Source: Prevotellaceae bacterium
GTDB lineage: Bacteria; Bacteroidota; Bacteroidia; Bacteroidales; UBA932
NCBI GenBank assembly: GCA_031275145.1
Contig: JAISPE010000286.1
Coordinates: forward strand, 1 to 7,149
Reading direction: 5' to 3'
DNA: 7,149 nucleotides
Shown: piece by piece, positions 1 through 7,064 of the stretch
How positions within the stretch are numbered: the first letter of the stretch is position 1
How the letters are laid out: every line of letters begins with the position of its first letter
The notes under the pieces: model-generated
What the model was told of the DNA's origin: nothing
What the model saw: only the letters and a program-made list of their open reading frames with translations
Database searches by the model: none
Position numbers and translations under genes: made by a program

Positions 1-2
1 CG

Positions 3-701
3 TCACAGAAATTTTTCCCGTTTTTGAAGATTCATCAGTCCTGTCATCATCCAGATTATGCTGCCGGCGAGCAGGAATACGCGGTTTTTCAGCACCGTAC
101 TTTCCCGTATGACGGACATCATCCCGCGCGGCAGGTGAAAGGGATTGAGCAGTACATTCCAGTATACGTCTTTGTTGATAATGATGAACAGGATTGCTAT
201 TACAATCATTATAACGGCCGTACCGTTGCCGTTGCGGGTTATGGTTGAGAACATGAACGCAAGATTGCCGTAAAACAGTACCGGAAACATCAGTTGAAAG
301 GACATCTCCAGCGGATTGACGGGATACAGCAAAATCACTGTAATGTACGAAAACAGTATGAGGATAAGGAATATCGCCGCATATATGATTATCAGGCGCA
401 CTGCCCATACCTTGTATTTATAGTTCGGAATCCCGAAAAGCAGTTCGAGAATACGGGCGTCTCCGTCGTTCTGTATGCCGAACACCGAAGGATAGAAAAC
501 AAGCAGCGCCGCCGGAAACATAAACAGGGAATAGACAAGTTCGTCGGTGATTTCCTCCCTGTCCCATGCCGCCTGAAACATGAAAAAAATCAGAAAAAAC
601 AGAGCGGCAAGTATAAACCATACAAATTTGCCGGCAAATATGATTTTGATGTTGTATTTCACTAATTTCGGAATGATGCGTATATATTGGGCTGCTTTCA
701 T
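3..701 (-). CDS. ABC-2-type transporter permease subunit, partner of the fused RND-ABC protein
   Basis: This is a 232-residue integral membrane protein, complete from ATG to TGA. About six membrane helices can be read at residues 27-45, 57-74, 100-125, 137-155, 161-176 and 208-224, preceded by a basic amphipathic N-terminus. Between helices 2 and 3 lies a charged loop (NDGDARILELLFGIP, residues 78-92) that resembles the cytoplasmic coupling segment of ABC-2 permeases, where an acidic stretch leads into E-L-L-x-x-P. The C-terminus ends in a charged REKFL tail, also usual in that family. It starts 12 bases after the stop codon of the large RND-ABC gene, so the two are almost certainly co-transcribed. 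It encodes no ATPase; the ATP-binding domain at the end of its neighbour is the likely motor. Sequence identity in ABC-2 permeases is low, so the family call rests on topology, the loop and context. The substrate is unknown. Confidence 0.75.
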   Translation of the reverse strand: MKAAQYIRIIPKLVKYNIKIIFAGKFVWFILAALFFLIFFMFQAAWDREEITDELVYSLFMFPAALLVFYPSVFGIQNDGDARILELLFGIPNYKYKVWAVRLIIIYAAIFLILILFSYITVILLYPVNPLEMSFQLMFPVLFYGNLAFMFSTITRNGNGTAVIMIVIAILFIIINKDVYWNVLLNPFHLPRGMMSVIRESTVLKNRVFLLAGSIIWMMTGLMNLQKREKFL

Positions 702-713
702 AATGCCTGATAA

Positions 714-3700
714 TTAATTTTCATACATGTTTTTCAGAAGACAGAGATAGGCGTCTTCGAGATTGGGTTCGACCTGTACGGCGCCGTCAAAAGGAGGCCG
801 TTCGACGGATAAATATCTGACCTGTATCGAATCGCCGTCCTGCATGTGATGCACTGTTCTGCTCCTGTCAAGTTCGCTGTCGAACGTCGCCCTGCTGACG
901 CGGAAACGCCATACTTTCCCGGCAGCCATGCCGACCATGCTGGCCGGATCGCCGAAATATTTGAGTTCGCCCCTGTTGACCACAGCAACCTGATTGCACG
1001 AACTCGATATGTCTTCGATGATGTGTGTCGAAAAAATAACAATCCGTTCCCTGCTCAGTTCGACAAGGAGATTGCGGAAACGTATCCTTTCGCGGGGGTC
1101 GAGGCCGGCGGTGGGCTCGTCCACAATCAGTATTCGCGGCAGATGCAGCAAAATCAGAGCAATCCCGACACGCTGTTTCATGCCGCCGGAGAATGAGGCG
1201 ATTCTGTCGTTCCTGCGTTCGTACATGTGTACGGCCTTGAGGACATACTCGATACGCTGACTGCGGACAGAGGGATCGCTCACGCCTTTCAGCATCGCCT
1301 GATAGTCCAGAAACTCCTGCGAAGTCATGTTTTCGTACGTTCCGAACTCCTGTGGAAGAAATCCGATAAGGCTCTGCAATTCTTCCCGGTATATGCGGGT
1401 ATCGAATCCGTTTATCCAGATACTGCCGTAGCTCTGTTCCAAAATTCCGCATACGATACGCATCAGAGTCGATTTGCCGGCGCCGTTTGGTCCCAGCAGC
1501 CCGAACATTCCGGTTTTGATGTCGAACGATATTCCTTTCAGCGCTTTGAACGGTTTACGGCGTTTCCCGAGTACTGGAATCTTTTTCACTGTCCGGAAAT
1601 ACGAACGTCTCAAACGGCCTTTGACACGTTCGACATTGATGTCTTTTTCGTACAGATTAACCGAGGTACGGTAAACCGCGAGACAGATAAACCAGAGTAC
1701 GGTTATCACGGACACCATGTTGGGACTGTCGAGTTTGCGGAACATTCCGGTGATGACAAACGCCGGAATCGCCCAGAAGGCAAGCCTGTTCACAAATCTC
1801 GCCAGTCTGCTGCCGTCAAAACGGTAATTCAGGTATTTACGTATGTTTCGCCACAAATAAAGAGTTGCCAGATATACGATAAACGAAAAGATGAAAATCC
1901 ACAGTCTGTTTTTAAGATAACCGTAGGTGAAATACAGGATAAATGCGTACAGAGCGTACTGCCACACGTCGTTAATGAAATGTTTCAGACTGTGATATTC
2001 GCCGGATATTCCCAGACGTTTGCGGGTTAGCAGTCCGCTGTTCCACTGTCTGCCAAACCGTCCCGTGCGGTCGTATATCTTGACGAGGTTACGTATGGAT
2101 ATGCGTATTTCTTCTTTTGCATCAATAAGTTTTGCATTTGCACGGCGTAAACTGTTCTGCGCAAAATATGTCATGCCCGGAATCAGTACCGTAAGCGCTA
2201 CAAAATAAACAGCCTGCCATATCATTCCTTCTATATAAAAATATATGCACGCAACCCCCGTCACGTAAAGCAAGGCATGGACAGTCCGTATTTTAAGGGA
2301 GAGTGTCCGGTACCATTTCAGAGTATTTTCAAGTCCCAGACATGCCGTCGGTACAAGTATCAGGGTCAGGAGTGTGGAGAACAGCAGGCCTCCGATAACG
2401 GTAATGGCAAAAGGCGCTCCGATAGCTCCCGCGTATTCGGTGTCGCCCATGGCAAGCGGAAACATTGCCACTATGGTCGTTATGGCCGTTATCAGTATCG
2501 GCCGCACCCGCGACAGTCCTGCCGTCATCAGCGCCCTGCTGCGCCTGTATCCTCTGCTGCTTAATATGTTTGCGTAGTCAATCAGTATGATGCTGTTGTT
2601 GACAACCACTCCCAGAAGTATCAGGAAACCGATAAGCGTATTGGCGCTCAGCAGACTGTTGCCTGTAACGATGATGGCAAGCAGCGAACCTATGGCCGCC
2701 AGAGGTATCGAAAATGACAGTACAAACGGGGTGACAACCGATTCGAATACCGAAGCAAGTATTATAAATATCAGTATAAACGCAGCTGCGATGAGAAATC
2801 TGAAATCGCCGAAATCGTTTTCCTCGTGGAATACTTCGACCGCTACGCCGGCCGGCAGATTGTATCCGTTAACAAGCCTGTCGATGTCGCTACGGTACGA
2901 TTCCAGCAGCGAGCGCGACGATTCGCTTTCGCGCGAAAAGGAGTAAAACACCTGTATCTGTTTGTCTCTGTTGACGCGGTTAATCTTTGACCGTCCGCGC
3001 CCGTATGTGATGTCGGCGATATTTTCGAGTTCGTAGATGCCTCCGCGATCGGTATAGACCTGTGCCTTGCGGAGTTCGTCGACGGTTTTGCTTCTGTTTC
3101 TGCGTTCGGATTCTTCTTCGGTTTCTTCGGGGAGGGTGTTGCGGATAATGATGTCGTACGTCTCGTTGCCGGCTTTGAACGATGTGCTTGACGCAAATTC
3201 CGGAGTGAGCGAGGAGAGGCCGGCGGAAATGTTTGCACGCGATATTTCGTAAGACGTCAGCAGCAGCGGGTCGAAGTTGAGAATCAGTTCGGGCTGACGG
3301 TTGGAGTATGATACTCTTGAATATCGAATGAAATTCTGTTCTTCGAGATAATAGCGGAAATCCTCGGCCACGATGCGCATGGTTTCAAAATCGGAACCTT
3401 TGATGACAATCCGTTCTCTTTTGTCGCCTATTCCGAGAAAACGCATGAAATTGCCAAGTCCGCCGAGAGCGTCGCCTCCTCCGCCTCCGTCTGTCGGCTG
3501 CGACAGCGAGATTTCAGCGCCGTTGATATTGTCCAGCAATATCCGGACATCGTTTTTGATTTCCGAAATGTCTTTTTTCGACGTTTTACGGAAATCCTTT
3601 TTAAGGATAAAAGTCAGCGCTGCCTCCTGTTCCATGATGCGGCATACAAGCTCTTCCTTTTCGGGAAAATCCTGTAGACGGTCTTCCATGACTCTTACCG

Positions 3701-5417
3701 CCGCATCCGTGGTTTCGAGCGTGCTGCCGGTGTTCATCTTTACATATATATTGAACCTGTCGGATTCGACTTCCTTCATCGTCTGAATGTTGAGCGTCAG
3801 GGCAAGCGCAAGGGTCACAAACAGCAGGATGACAGCCCCGAAAACAGTCGTTCCCGGATTGCGCATGCATGTTTTCAGAAGCACAAGATATATTTGCATG
3901 GAACGCTGTGTGACGGATATTTTTTCGTAGAAAACGCTTTTCGACTTTTTCATTTTTAACAGCGAATATGTCGCCATGGGTATGAAAAGCAGTGCGACAA
4001 AAAGCGATATGGCGAGGGTGGATATGATTGATACTCCGGTATGTCTGCCGATGATTTTTACAAGGAAGTTGTCGGAGAAAATGAAGGGGAGAAAGACGGT
4101 GACGGTCGTAAGCGTTGCGGCCACTATCGAACGCCATACTTCCCTCGTTCCCTGTGTCACCGACCGTTCGGGACTGTAGCCCTCGCCCGAGAGCCGGTAT
4201 ATGTTTTCGAGCACGACGACGCTGTTGTCGAGCAGCATCCCGATTGCCAGAGCCATGCCTGTCAGGGTTAAACTGTTGATCGTGATACCGAAGGCATAGA
4301 AGAAATTGAATGCCGTGTAAACGGATACGGGAATGGACAGCGCGATGAAAAATACCAGACGGATGTTTCTCAGGAAAACCCAGAGAATGAAGACCGCCAG
4401 CAATCCGCCGGCAAGCGCCAGCTCAATGATTTGATCGATGTTGTTCTCCATTGTTTCGGCGGTGTTTTCCTGCACAAAGATTTCGACGTCCTGCGGGACT
4501 AACTTTTCGTTGAGGATTTTTATCGCGTCCAGCGTACGGTGCGAGAGTGCAATCAGGTTTGCCTGCGAATCGTTCGACAGCGAAATCGATACGGCTTCCT
4601 TTCCGTTGACGCGGCTGTACGATGTTTCTTCCTTGAGGTCGAAAAATACGGTCGCCACGTCTTTAAGCAGTACCGGTCCGCGTGCGACAACAATGTTTTC
4701 GAGGTCGGACACGTTTGTATATAACGAGTTTACGTGTACAAAATATTTGCCGTCGGGCTCGGTGGCAAATCCGATAAACGCTTTTTCCTGCGTGTTCTGC
4801 TCCAGCATGGAACTGATGTGTCCGGGAGTAATGTTCAGGGCTTTGCAGACTTCGGGCCTGAGCTGTATCTCTATTGCTTTCTCTCTTCCGCCATGTACGT
4901 TTACGGCTGCAATCCCGTCGATGTTTTCCAGCTCGGGACGGATGTCTTCGTCTACCACGTTGCGCACTCTGTCCGTTCCTCCCGAACCCCGTGCCTGCAA
5001 AATCATGAAACTGTTCGAAAACTGTTTGGTGTCCACTTTCTGTACCTGTACCGAAAACCCTTTCGGCAAGGTCGCGGATAATTCGCCGATTTTCTCCTGC
5101 AGCCTTAGCGAGGTGACATCGAAATTGATGTTTTTCTTAAATTCTACCTGTATGAAAGACTGCCGGCTGTCTACCGTAGACTGCATGTTGTCAACGCCGC
5201 CGACCGAACTTATTGCGCCTTCCAGAGGAATAATAACGTCTCTCTCAACGTACGAGGGGTCAATGTCCTGCTGCGACGATACCTGAACGAAAAGAACGGG
5301 AAGCTCAACTCCGGGCAGTAATTCTACGGCAAGCTGTCTGTACGATACGTATCCGAGAAAAGTAAGCGCAATAAACAGCATGCTGACCGTTATCCTTCTG
5401 TTTAATAAAAAATTCAT
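714..5417 (-). CDS. RND exporter fused to an ABC transporter ATP-binding domain (1567 aa)
   Basis: One uninterrupted frame encodes two transporter modules. Residues 1-1030 are a full RND pump of AcrB/HAE1 type: TM1 ~11-30, a periplasmic porter domain, TM2-6 (~330-349, 354-373, 378-400, 431-447, 462-482), TM7 ~525-544, a second periplasmic domain with a Gly5 run at 644-648, and TM8-12 (~874-891, 897-918, 927-948, 974-990, 1003-1027). In TM4 the motif GMLLDNSVVVLEN has D397 but N398 in place of AcrB's second aspartate; N940 replaces the TM10 lysine. Two more helices follow (~1046-1063, 1067-1087), then a cytoplasmic stretch with a possible first ATPase strand (1103-1116), four helices (~1152-1168, 1172-1190, 1212-1226, 1234-1250), and an ABC ATPase: Walker A GPNGAGKST 1309-1317, Q1356, signature FSGGM 1409-1413, Walker B ILIVDE 1429-1434, D-loop to D1440, H1465, and a tail with EPNLEDAYL typical of ABC-2 exporter ATPases. 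Starting at this ATG places TM1 at the N-terminus as in RND proteins. Substrate unknown. Confidence 0.93.
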   Translation of the reverse strand: MNFLLNRRITVSMLFIALTFLGYVSYRQLAVELLPGVELPVLFVQVSSQQDIDPSYVERDVIIPLEGAISSVGGVDNMQSTVDSRQSFIQVEFKKNINFDVTSLRLQEKIGELSATLPKGFSVQVQKVDTKQFSNSFMILQARGSGGTDRVRNVVDEDIRPELENIDGIAAVNVHGGREKAIEIQLRPEVCKALNITPGHISSMLEQNTQEKAFIGFATEPDGKYFVHVNSLYTNVSDLENIVVARGPVLLKDVATVFFDLKEETSYSRVNGKEAVSISLSNDSQANLIALSHRTLDAIKILNEKLVPQDVEIFVQENTAETMENNIDQIIELALAGGLLAVFILWVFLRNIRLVFFIALSIPVSVYTAFNFFYAFGITINSLTLTGMALAIGMLLDNSVVVLENIYRLSGEGYSPERSVTQGTREVWRSIVAATLTTVTVFLPFIFSDNFLVKIIGRHTGVSIISTLAISLFVALLFIPMATYSLLKMKKSKSVFYEKISVTQRSMQIYLVLLKTCMRNPGTTVFGAVILLFVTLALALTLNIQTMKEVESDRFNIYVKMNTGSTLETTDAAVRVMEDRLQDFPEKEELVCRIMEQEAALTFILKKDFRKTSKKDISEIKNDVRILLDNINGAEISLSQPTDGGGGGDALGGLGNFMRFLGIGDKRERIVIKGSDFETMRIVAEDFRYYLEEQNFIRYSRVSYSNRQPELILNFDPLLLTSYEISRANISAGLSSLTPEFASSTSFKAGNETYDIIIRNTLPEETEEESERRNRSKTVDELRKAQVYTDRGGIYELENIADITYGRGRSKINRVNRDKQIQVFYSFSRESESSRSLLESYRSDIDRLVNGYNLPAGVAVEVFHEENDFGDFRFLIAAAFILIFIILASVFESVVTPFVLSFSIPLAAIGSLLAIIVTGNSLLSANTLIGFLILLGVVVNNSIILIDYANILSSRGYRRSRALMTAGLSRVRPILITAITTIVAMFPLAMGDTEYAGAIGAPFAITVIGGLLFSTLLTLILVPTACLGLENTLKWYRTLSLKIRTVHALLYVTGVACIYFYIEGMIWQAVYFVALTVLIPGMTYFAQNSLRRANAKLIDAKEEIRISIRNLVKIYDRTGRFGRQWNSGLLTRKRLGISGEYHSLKHFINDVWQYALYAFILYFTYGYLKNRLWIFIFSFIVYLATLYLWRNIRKYLNYRFDGSRLARFVNRLAFWAIPAFVITGMFRKLDSPNMVSVITVLWFICLAVYRTSVNLYEKDINVERVKGRLRRSYFRTVKKIPVLGKRRKPFKALKGISFDIKTGMFGLLGPNGAGKSTLMRIVCGILEQSYGSIWINGFDTRIYREELQSLIGFLPQEFGTYENMTSQEFLDYQAMLKGVSDPSVRSQRIEYVLKAVHMYERRNDRIASFSGGMKQRVGIALILLHLPRILIVDEPTAGLDPRERIRFRNLLVELSRERIVIFSTHIIEDISSSCNQVAVVNRGELKYFGDPASMVGMAAGKVWRFRVSRATFDSELDRSRTVHHMQDGDSIQVRYLSVERPPFDGAVQVEPNLEDAYLCLLKNMYEN

Positions 5418-5458
5418 CTTCTTCCCATTTATTACAAGACACTGAAATTTTTCCGGGA

Positions 5459-5466
5459 CAAAAGTA
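5459..5466 (-). promoter_or_regulatory. Candidate Bacteroidota -7 promoter box for the RND-ABC operon
   Basis: On the minus strand this reads TACTTTTG, an exact match to the Bacteroidota -7 consensus TAnnTTTG. A start site about seven bases further on would leave a leader of roughly 35 bases before the ATG at 5417. No TTTG or TTG is found at the expected -33 position (about 5487-5490, where the minus strand reads AAAA). The assignment is therefore a partial match. The box lies immediately downstream of the tandem repeat array, which would place the repeats where activators or repressors usually bind. Confidence 0.35.
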
Positions 5467-5481
5467 TATAAAATATCCGGA

Positions 5482-5559
5482 ATACCCTTTTTTGACAGAA
5501 TACTCCTTTCTTTTGACAGAACTCCTTTCTTTTGACAGAACTTCCTTTTTTTGACAGAA
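5482..5559. repeat. Array of four 19-bp tandem repeats upstream of the RND-ABC gene
   Basis: The units are at 5482-5500, 5503-5521, 5522-5540 and 5541-5559. Units 2 and 3 are identical (CTCCTTTCTTTTGACAGAA) and directly adjacent. Unit 4 matches them at 16 of 19 positions. Unit 1 matches at 13 of 19 and is separated by two extra bases. All four share TTTTGACAGAA, with starts spaced 21, 19 and 19 bases, about two helical turns. Shorter ACAGA echoes follow at 5563 and 5581. The array lies upstream of the candidate -7 box of the large gene, so a regulator-binding role is possible, but this is inference. There are no spacers of CRISPR type. Confidence 0.85.
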
Positions 5560-5651
5560 TTAACAGAATTTTCAAAATTAACAGATTTGTAAATTATGAA
5601 AATTGACTTCGTCGAACTAAAGTTTCTGTTAATTATGTCAAAAAAAAGGAA
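5542..5651. repeat. Long inverted repeat, 27/28-base arms with a 55-base loop
   Basis: The left arm (5542-5568) and right arm (5624-5651) are reverse complements apart from one mismatch (G5557 against A5635) and one extra A in the right arm's A-run (8 A against 7 T). The intervening loop is 5569-5623. The right arm begins two bases after the tpx stop codon, so in the tpx transcript it would form a stem of about 26 pairs at the 3' end. No U-run follows the stem in either direction, so it is not a canonical intrinsic terminator. It could still protect or terminate the tpx mRNA, or be the remnant of a small mobile element; no target-site duplication is evident. The left arm contains the fourth tandem-repeat unit. 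Confidence 0.8.
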
Positions 5652-5653
5652 TC

Positions 5654-6418
5654 TTAGCGTACTGTTTTCTTTGCAAAGAACTCGGTGATTTTCGTAAATG
5701 CGTCTTTTACTTCATCGGTGAAAACTTCTGCCTGAGTTTTCAATATGTCGCTAATTTCAAGTTTTTTGCCATCGAAAATTTCGCCAAGATAATCTGTAAT
5801 AAACGGCGGCAGTCTCTTTTCCAGATGATTTTTCAGAATAGAAAGCGTTTGCTCTATCTGTTCGTTTGTCAGGCCTGCAATTTCGAGTTTTGTCGCCAGG
5901 TTGGCGGCCGAATAGTGTAAAGCGTTTTTTGCTTCGTCAATAGCTTTCCTGTAGTTCGGCTCTTCGGCAACTTCCTTCACATATTCCACATACTGAACTA
6001 CATTATCCTTGTCAATAACAATTACTCCTCTGGTTAACAGACCGAGTTCTTTCAGGAGAAATCCGTACTTTTCTCCAAATTCGTTGTCTTTGTAATCCGA
6101 AAGCATTATCACTTTGTCTATTCCCTCCGCACCGCAAAAACGGCTTTGAGCAAAAGGCAAATCTTTTGATATACAAAGAATCACAATGTCTTCTCCAAGT
6201 TTTGACGCCTCATTGTTGAACCGTTTTGTCTGCAATGCGCAAACGCCCGTATCAATGGACGGAAATACCGAGATGATTTTTACTTTATCCTTGAAATCAG
6301 AAAGTTTTACCGGATTCAATGCTGTTCCGGTTAAGGTAAAATCCGGAGCGATTTGTCCGGCTCCGGTTTCGTTTCCTGTTACTGTTACAGGCTCGCCTCT
6401 AAATGTTATATCTACCAT
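5654..6418 (-). CDS. tpx: Thiol peroxidase (Tpx, atypical 2-Cys peroxiredoxin) with C-terminal extension
   Basis: The enzyme reduces hydroperoxides with a peroxidatic cysteine that then forms an intramolecular disulfide with a resolving cysteine; reduction is normally by thioredoxin. The first ~165 residues closely follow Escherichia coli Tpx as recalled. The active-site motif PSIDTGVCA carries the peroxidatic C60, and DLPFAQSRFCGAEG carries the resolving C95. R130 lies in the TRGVIVID strand, and the Tpx-type start VDITFRGEPVTV is present. The ATG at 6416-6418 is preferred: the frame opens two codons earlier at a TTG, but starting at the ATG places the cysteines at 60 and 95, as in known Tpx. 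The protein is 254 residues against about 168 for E. coli Tpx. The extra ~85 residues at the C-terminus are highly charged, appear helical and match nothing I recognise. It lies 26 bases after the DUF151 gene, so the two probably share a transcript. The likely location is the cytoplasm. Confidence 0.93.
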   Translation of the reverse strand: MVDITFRGEPVTVTGNETGAGQIAPDFTLTGTALNPVKLSDFKDKVKIISVFPSIDTGVCALQTKRFNNEASKLGEDIVILCISKDLPFAQSRFCGAEGIDKVIMLSDYKDNEFGEKYGFLLKELGLLTRGVIVIDKDNVVQYVEYVKEVAEEPNYRKAIDEAKNALHYSAANLATKLEIAGLTNEQIEQTLSILKNHLEKRLPPFITDYLGEIFDGKKLEISDILKTQAEVFTDEVKDAFTKITEFFAKKTVR

Positions 6419-6444
6419 AATCAATTATTTTGAATGTTAAATTA

Positions 6445-6981
6445 TTATTTTCGATTTCTTATTTCGTTTCTGAGAGTTATTGCCATTTCATAATTTTCGT
6501 TTCTAACCGATTCGTTGAGTTTGCTCAGGAGTTCTTCCATGCTGAACTGTCCCAGCGGGCTGTCGTTATCGGGGGAAGTGTTTACTCCTACCATCGCAAG
6601 AACTTCTCTGGTGATGAAAACAGGACATTTGAACCGTAAAGCCAAAGCCACAGCATCAGGCAGTCGCGCTTCAAGTCGCGTATATTTTTTGCCGTCGAAA
6701 CAAAGTATTTCCGTATAAAAATTGGAATCACAGAAATCCTTTATAAAAACTTCAAGAATTTCAACATTGCACGAACGCGACAATTCAAAAAACAAATCAT
6801 GTATAAAAGGACGTTCCGGAACAGACTGTTCCAAACAGAATGCAATAGATTGCGCTTCATAAAATCCTAAAACTACGGGAAAAACATGAGTTCCGCCCTG
6901 TTCGCCAAGTATCAAAACGTATATTTCCGACTTATCCTGACTGCCGGAAATCCCCTTAATTACTAATCTTACTCTGTTCAT
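6445..6981 (-). CDS. Bifunctional nuclease family protein (DUF151) with C-terminal UVR motif
   Basis: This is a 178-residue soluble protein. Residues ~1-135 match the DUF151/BFN fold: an opening strand followed by YVLILGE, PVVLGFYEAQSIA (35-47), ERPFIHDLF (56-64), NFYTEILC (87-94) and EARLPDAVALALRFKCPVF (104-122). The usual family motif is ARPSDA, so ARLPDA here is a small deviation. Residues ~148-176 form a UVR-type helical hairpin, with LNESVRNENYEMAITLRNEI as the core, like the UvrB/UvrC interaction motif. The DUF151-UVR combination is common in Bacteroidota. Some family members have been reported to have DNase/RNase activity, but the cellular role here is unknown. The ATG at 6979-6981 gives the expected N-terminus. 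The gene is followed after 26 bases by tpx in the same direction. Confidence 0.9.
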   Translation of the reverse strand: MNRVRLVIKGISGSQDKSEIYVLILGEQGGTHVFPVVLGFYEAQSIAFCLEQSVPERPFIHDLFFELSRSCNVEILEVFIKDFCDSNFYTEILCFDGKKYTRLEARLPDAVALALRFKCPVFITREVLAMVGVNTSPDNDSPLGQFSMEELLSKLNESVRNENYEMAITLRNEIRNRK

Positions 6982-7002
6982 CTAATATGTAAAACTATTT
7001 AT

Positions 7003-7032
7003 AAATAACAAATTTTCAAGAAAATAACAAAT
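7003..7032. repeat. Direct repeat AAATAACAAAT, two copies 19 bases apart
   Basis: AAATAACAAAT occurs at 7003-7013 and again at 7022-7032 in the leader of the DUF151 gene. On the minus strand each copy contributes ATTTGTTATTT. The sequence is AT-rich and short, so chance is a real possibility. Confidence 0.4.
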
Positions 7033-7064
7033 CTTCTGCTTATTCGTACTTACCGGTTTACGAA

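Noticed and set aside
714..1556. ABC domain as a separate gene with its own start
   Set aside because: The frame is continuous through the linker helices, and no stop codon or intergenic gap separates it from the RND part.
1227..2030. 267-codon plus-strand open frame
   Set aside because: It is antisense to the ABC ATPase and linker of the fusion protein and shows no motif of its own.
4438..5286. 282-codon plus-strand open frame
   Set aside because: It lies wholly antisense to the RND domain, which has full family motifs; its translation is rich in Ser, Cys and Arg and shows no recognisable domain.
5490..5556. Repeated TTGACA as sigma-70 type -35 boxes on the plus strand
   Set aside because: No TATAAT-like element at suitable spacing and no plus-strand gene follows; the promoter type also does not suit Bacteroidota.
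5482..5559. CRISPR array
   Set aside because: Units are 19 bp and directly adjacent or two bases apart with no spacers, and no cas gene is present.
5624..5651. Intrinsic terminator for tpx
   Set aside because: The stem is long and AT-rich but no U-run follows the second arm; kept only as an inverted repeat of unknown role.
5596..5688. 30-codon plus-strand reading frame overlapping the end of tpx
   Set aside because: It is short, runs through the inverted repeat arm into tpx antisense, and has no supporting signal.
6416..6424. TTG start two codons upstream of the tpx ATG
   Set aside because: The ATG directly after it gives a Tpx N-terminus and cysteine positions matching the family, so the TTG is unnecessary.
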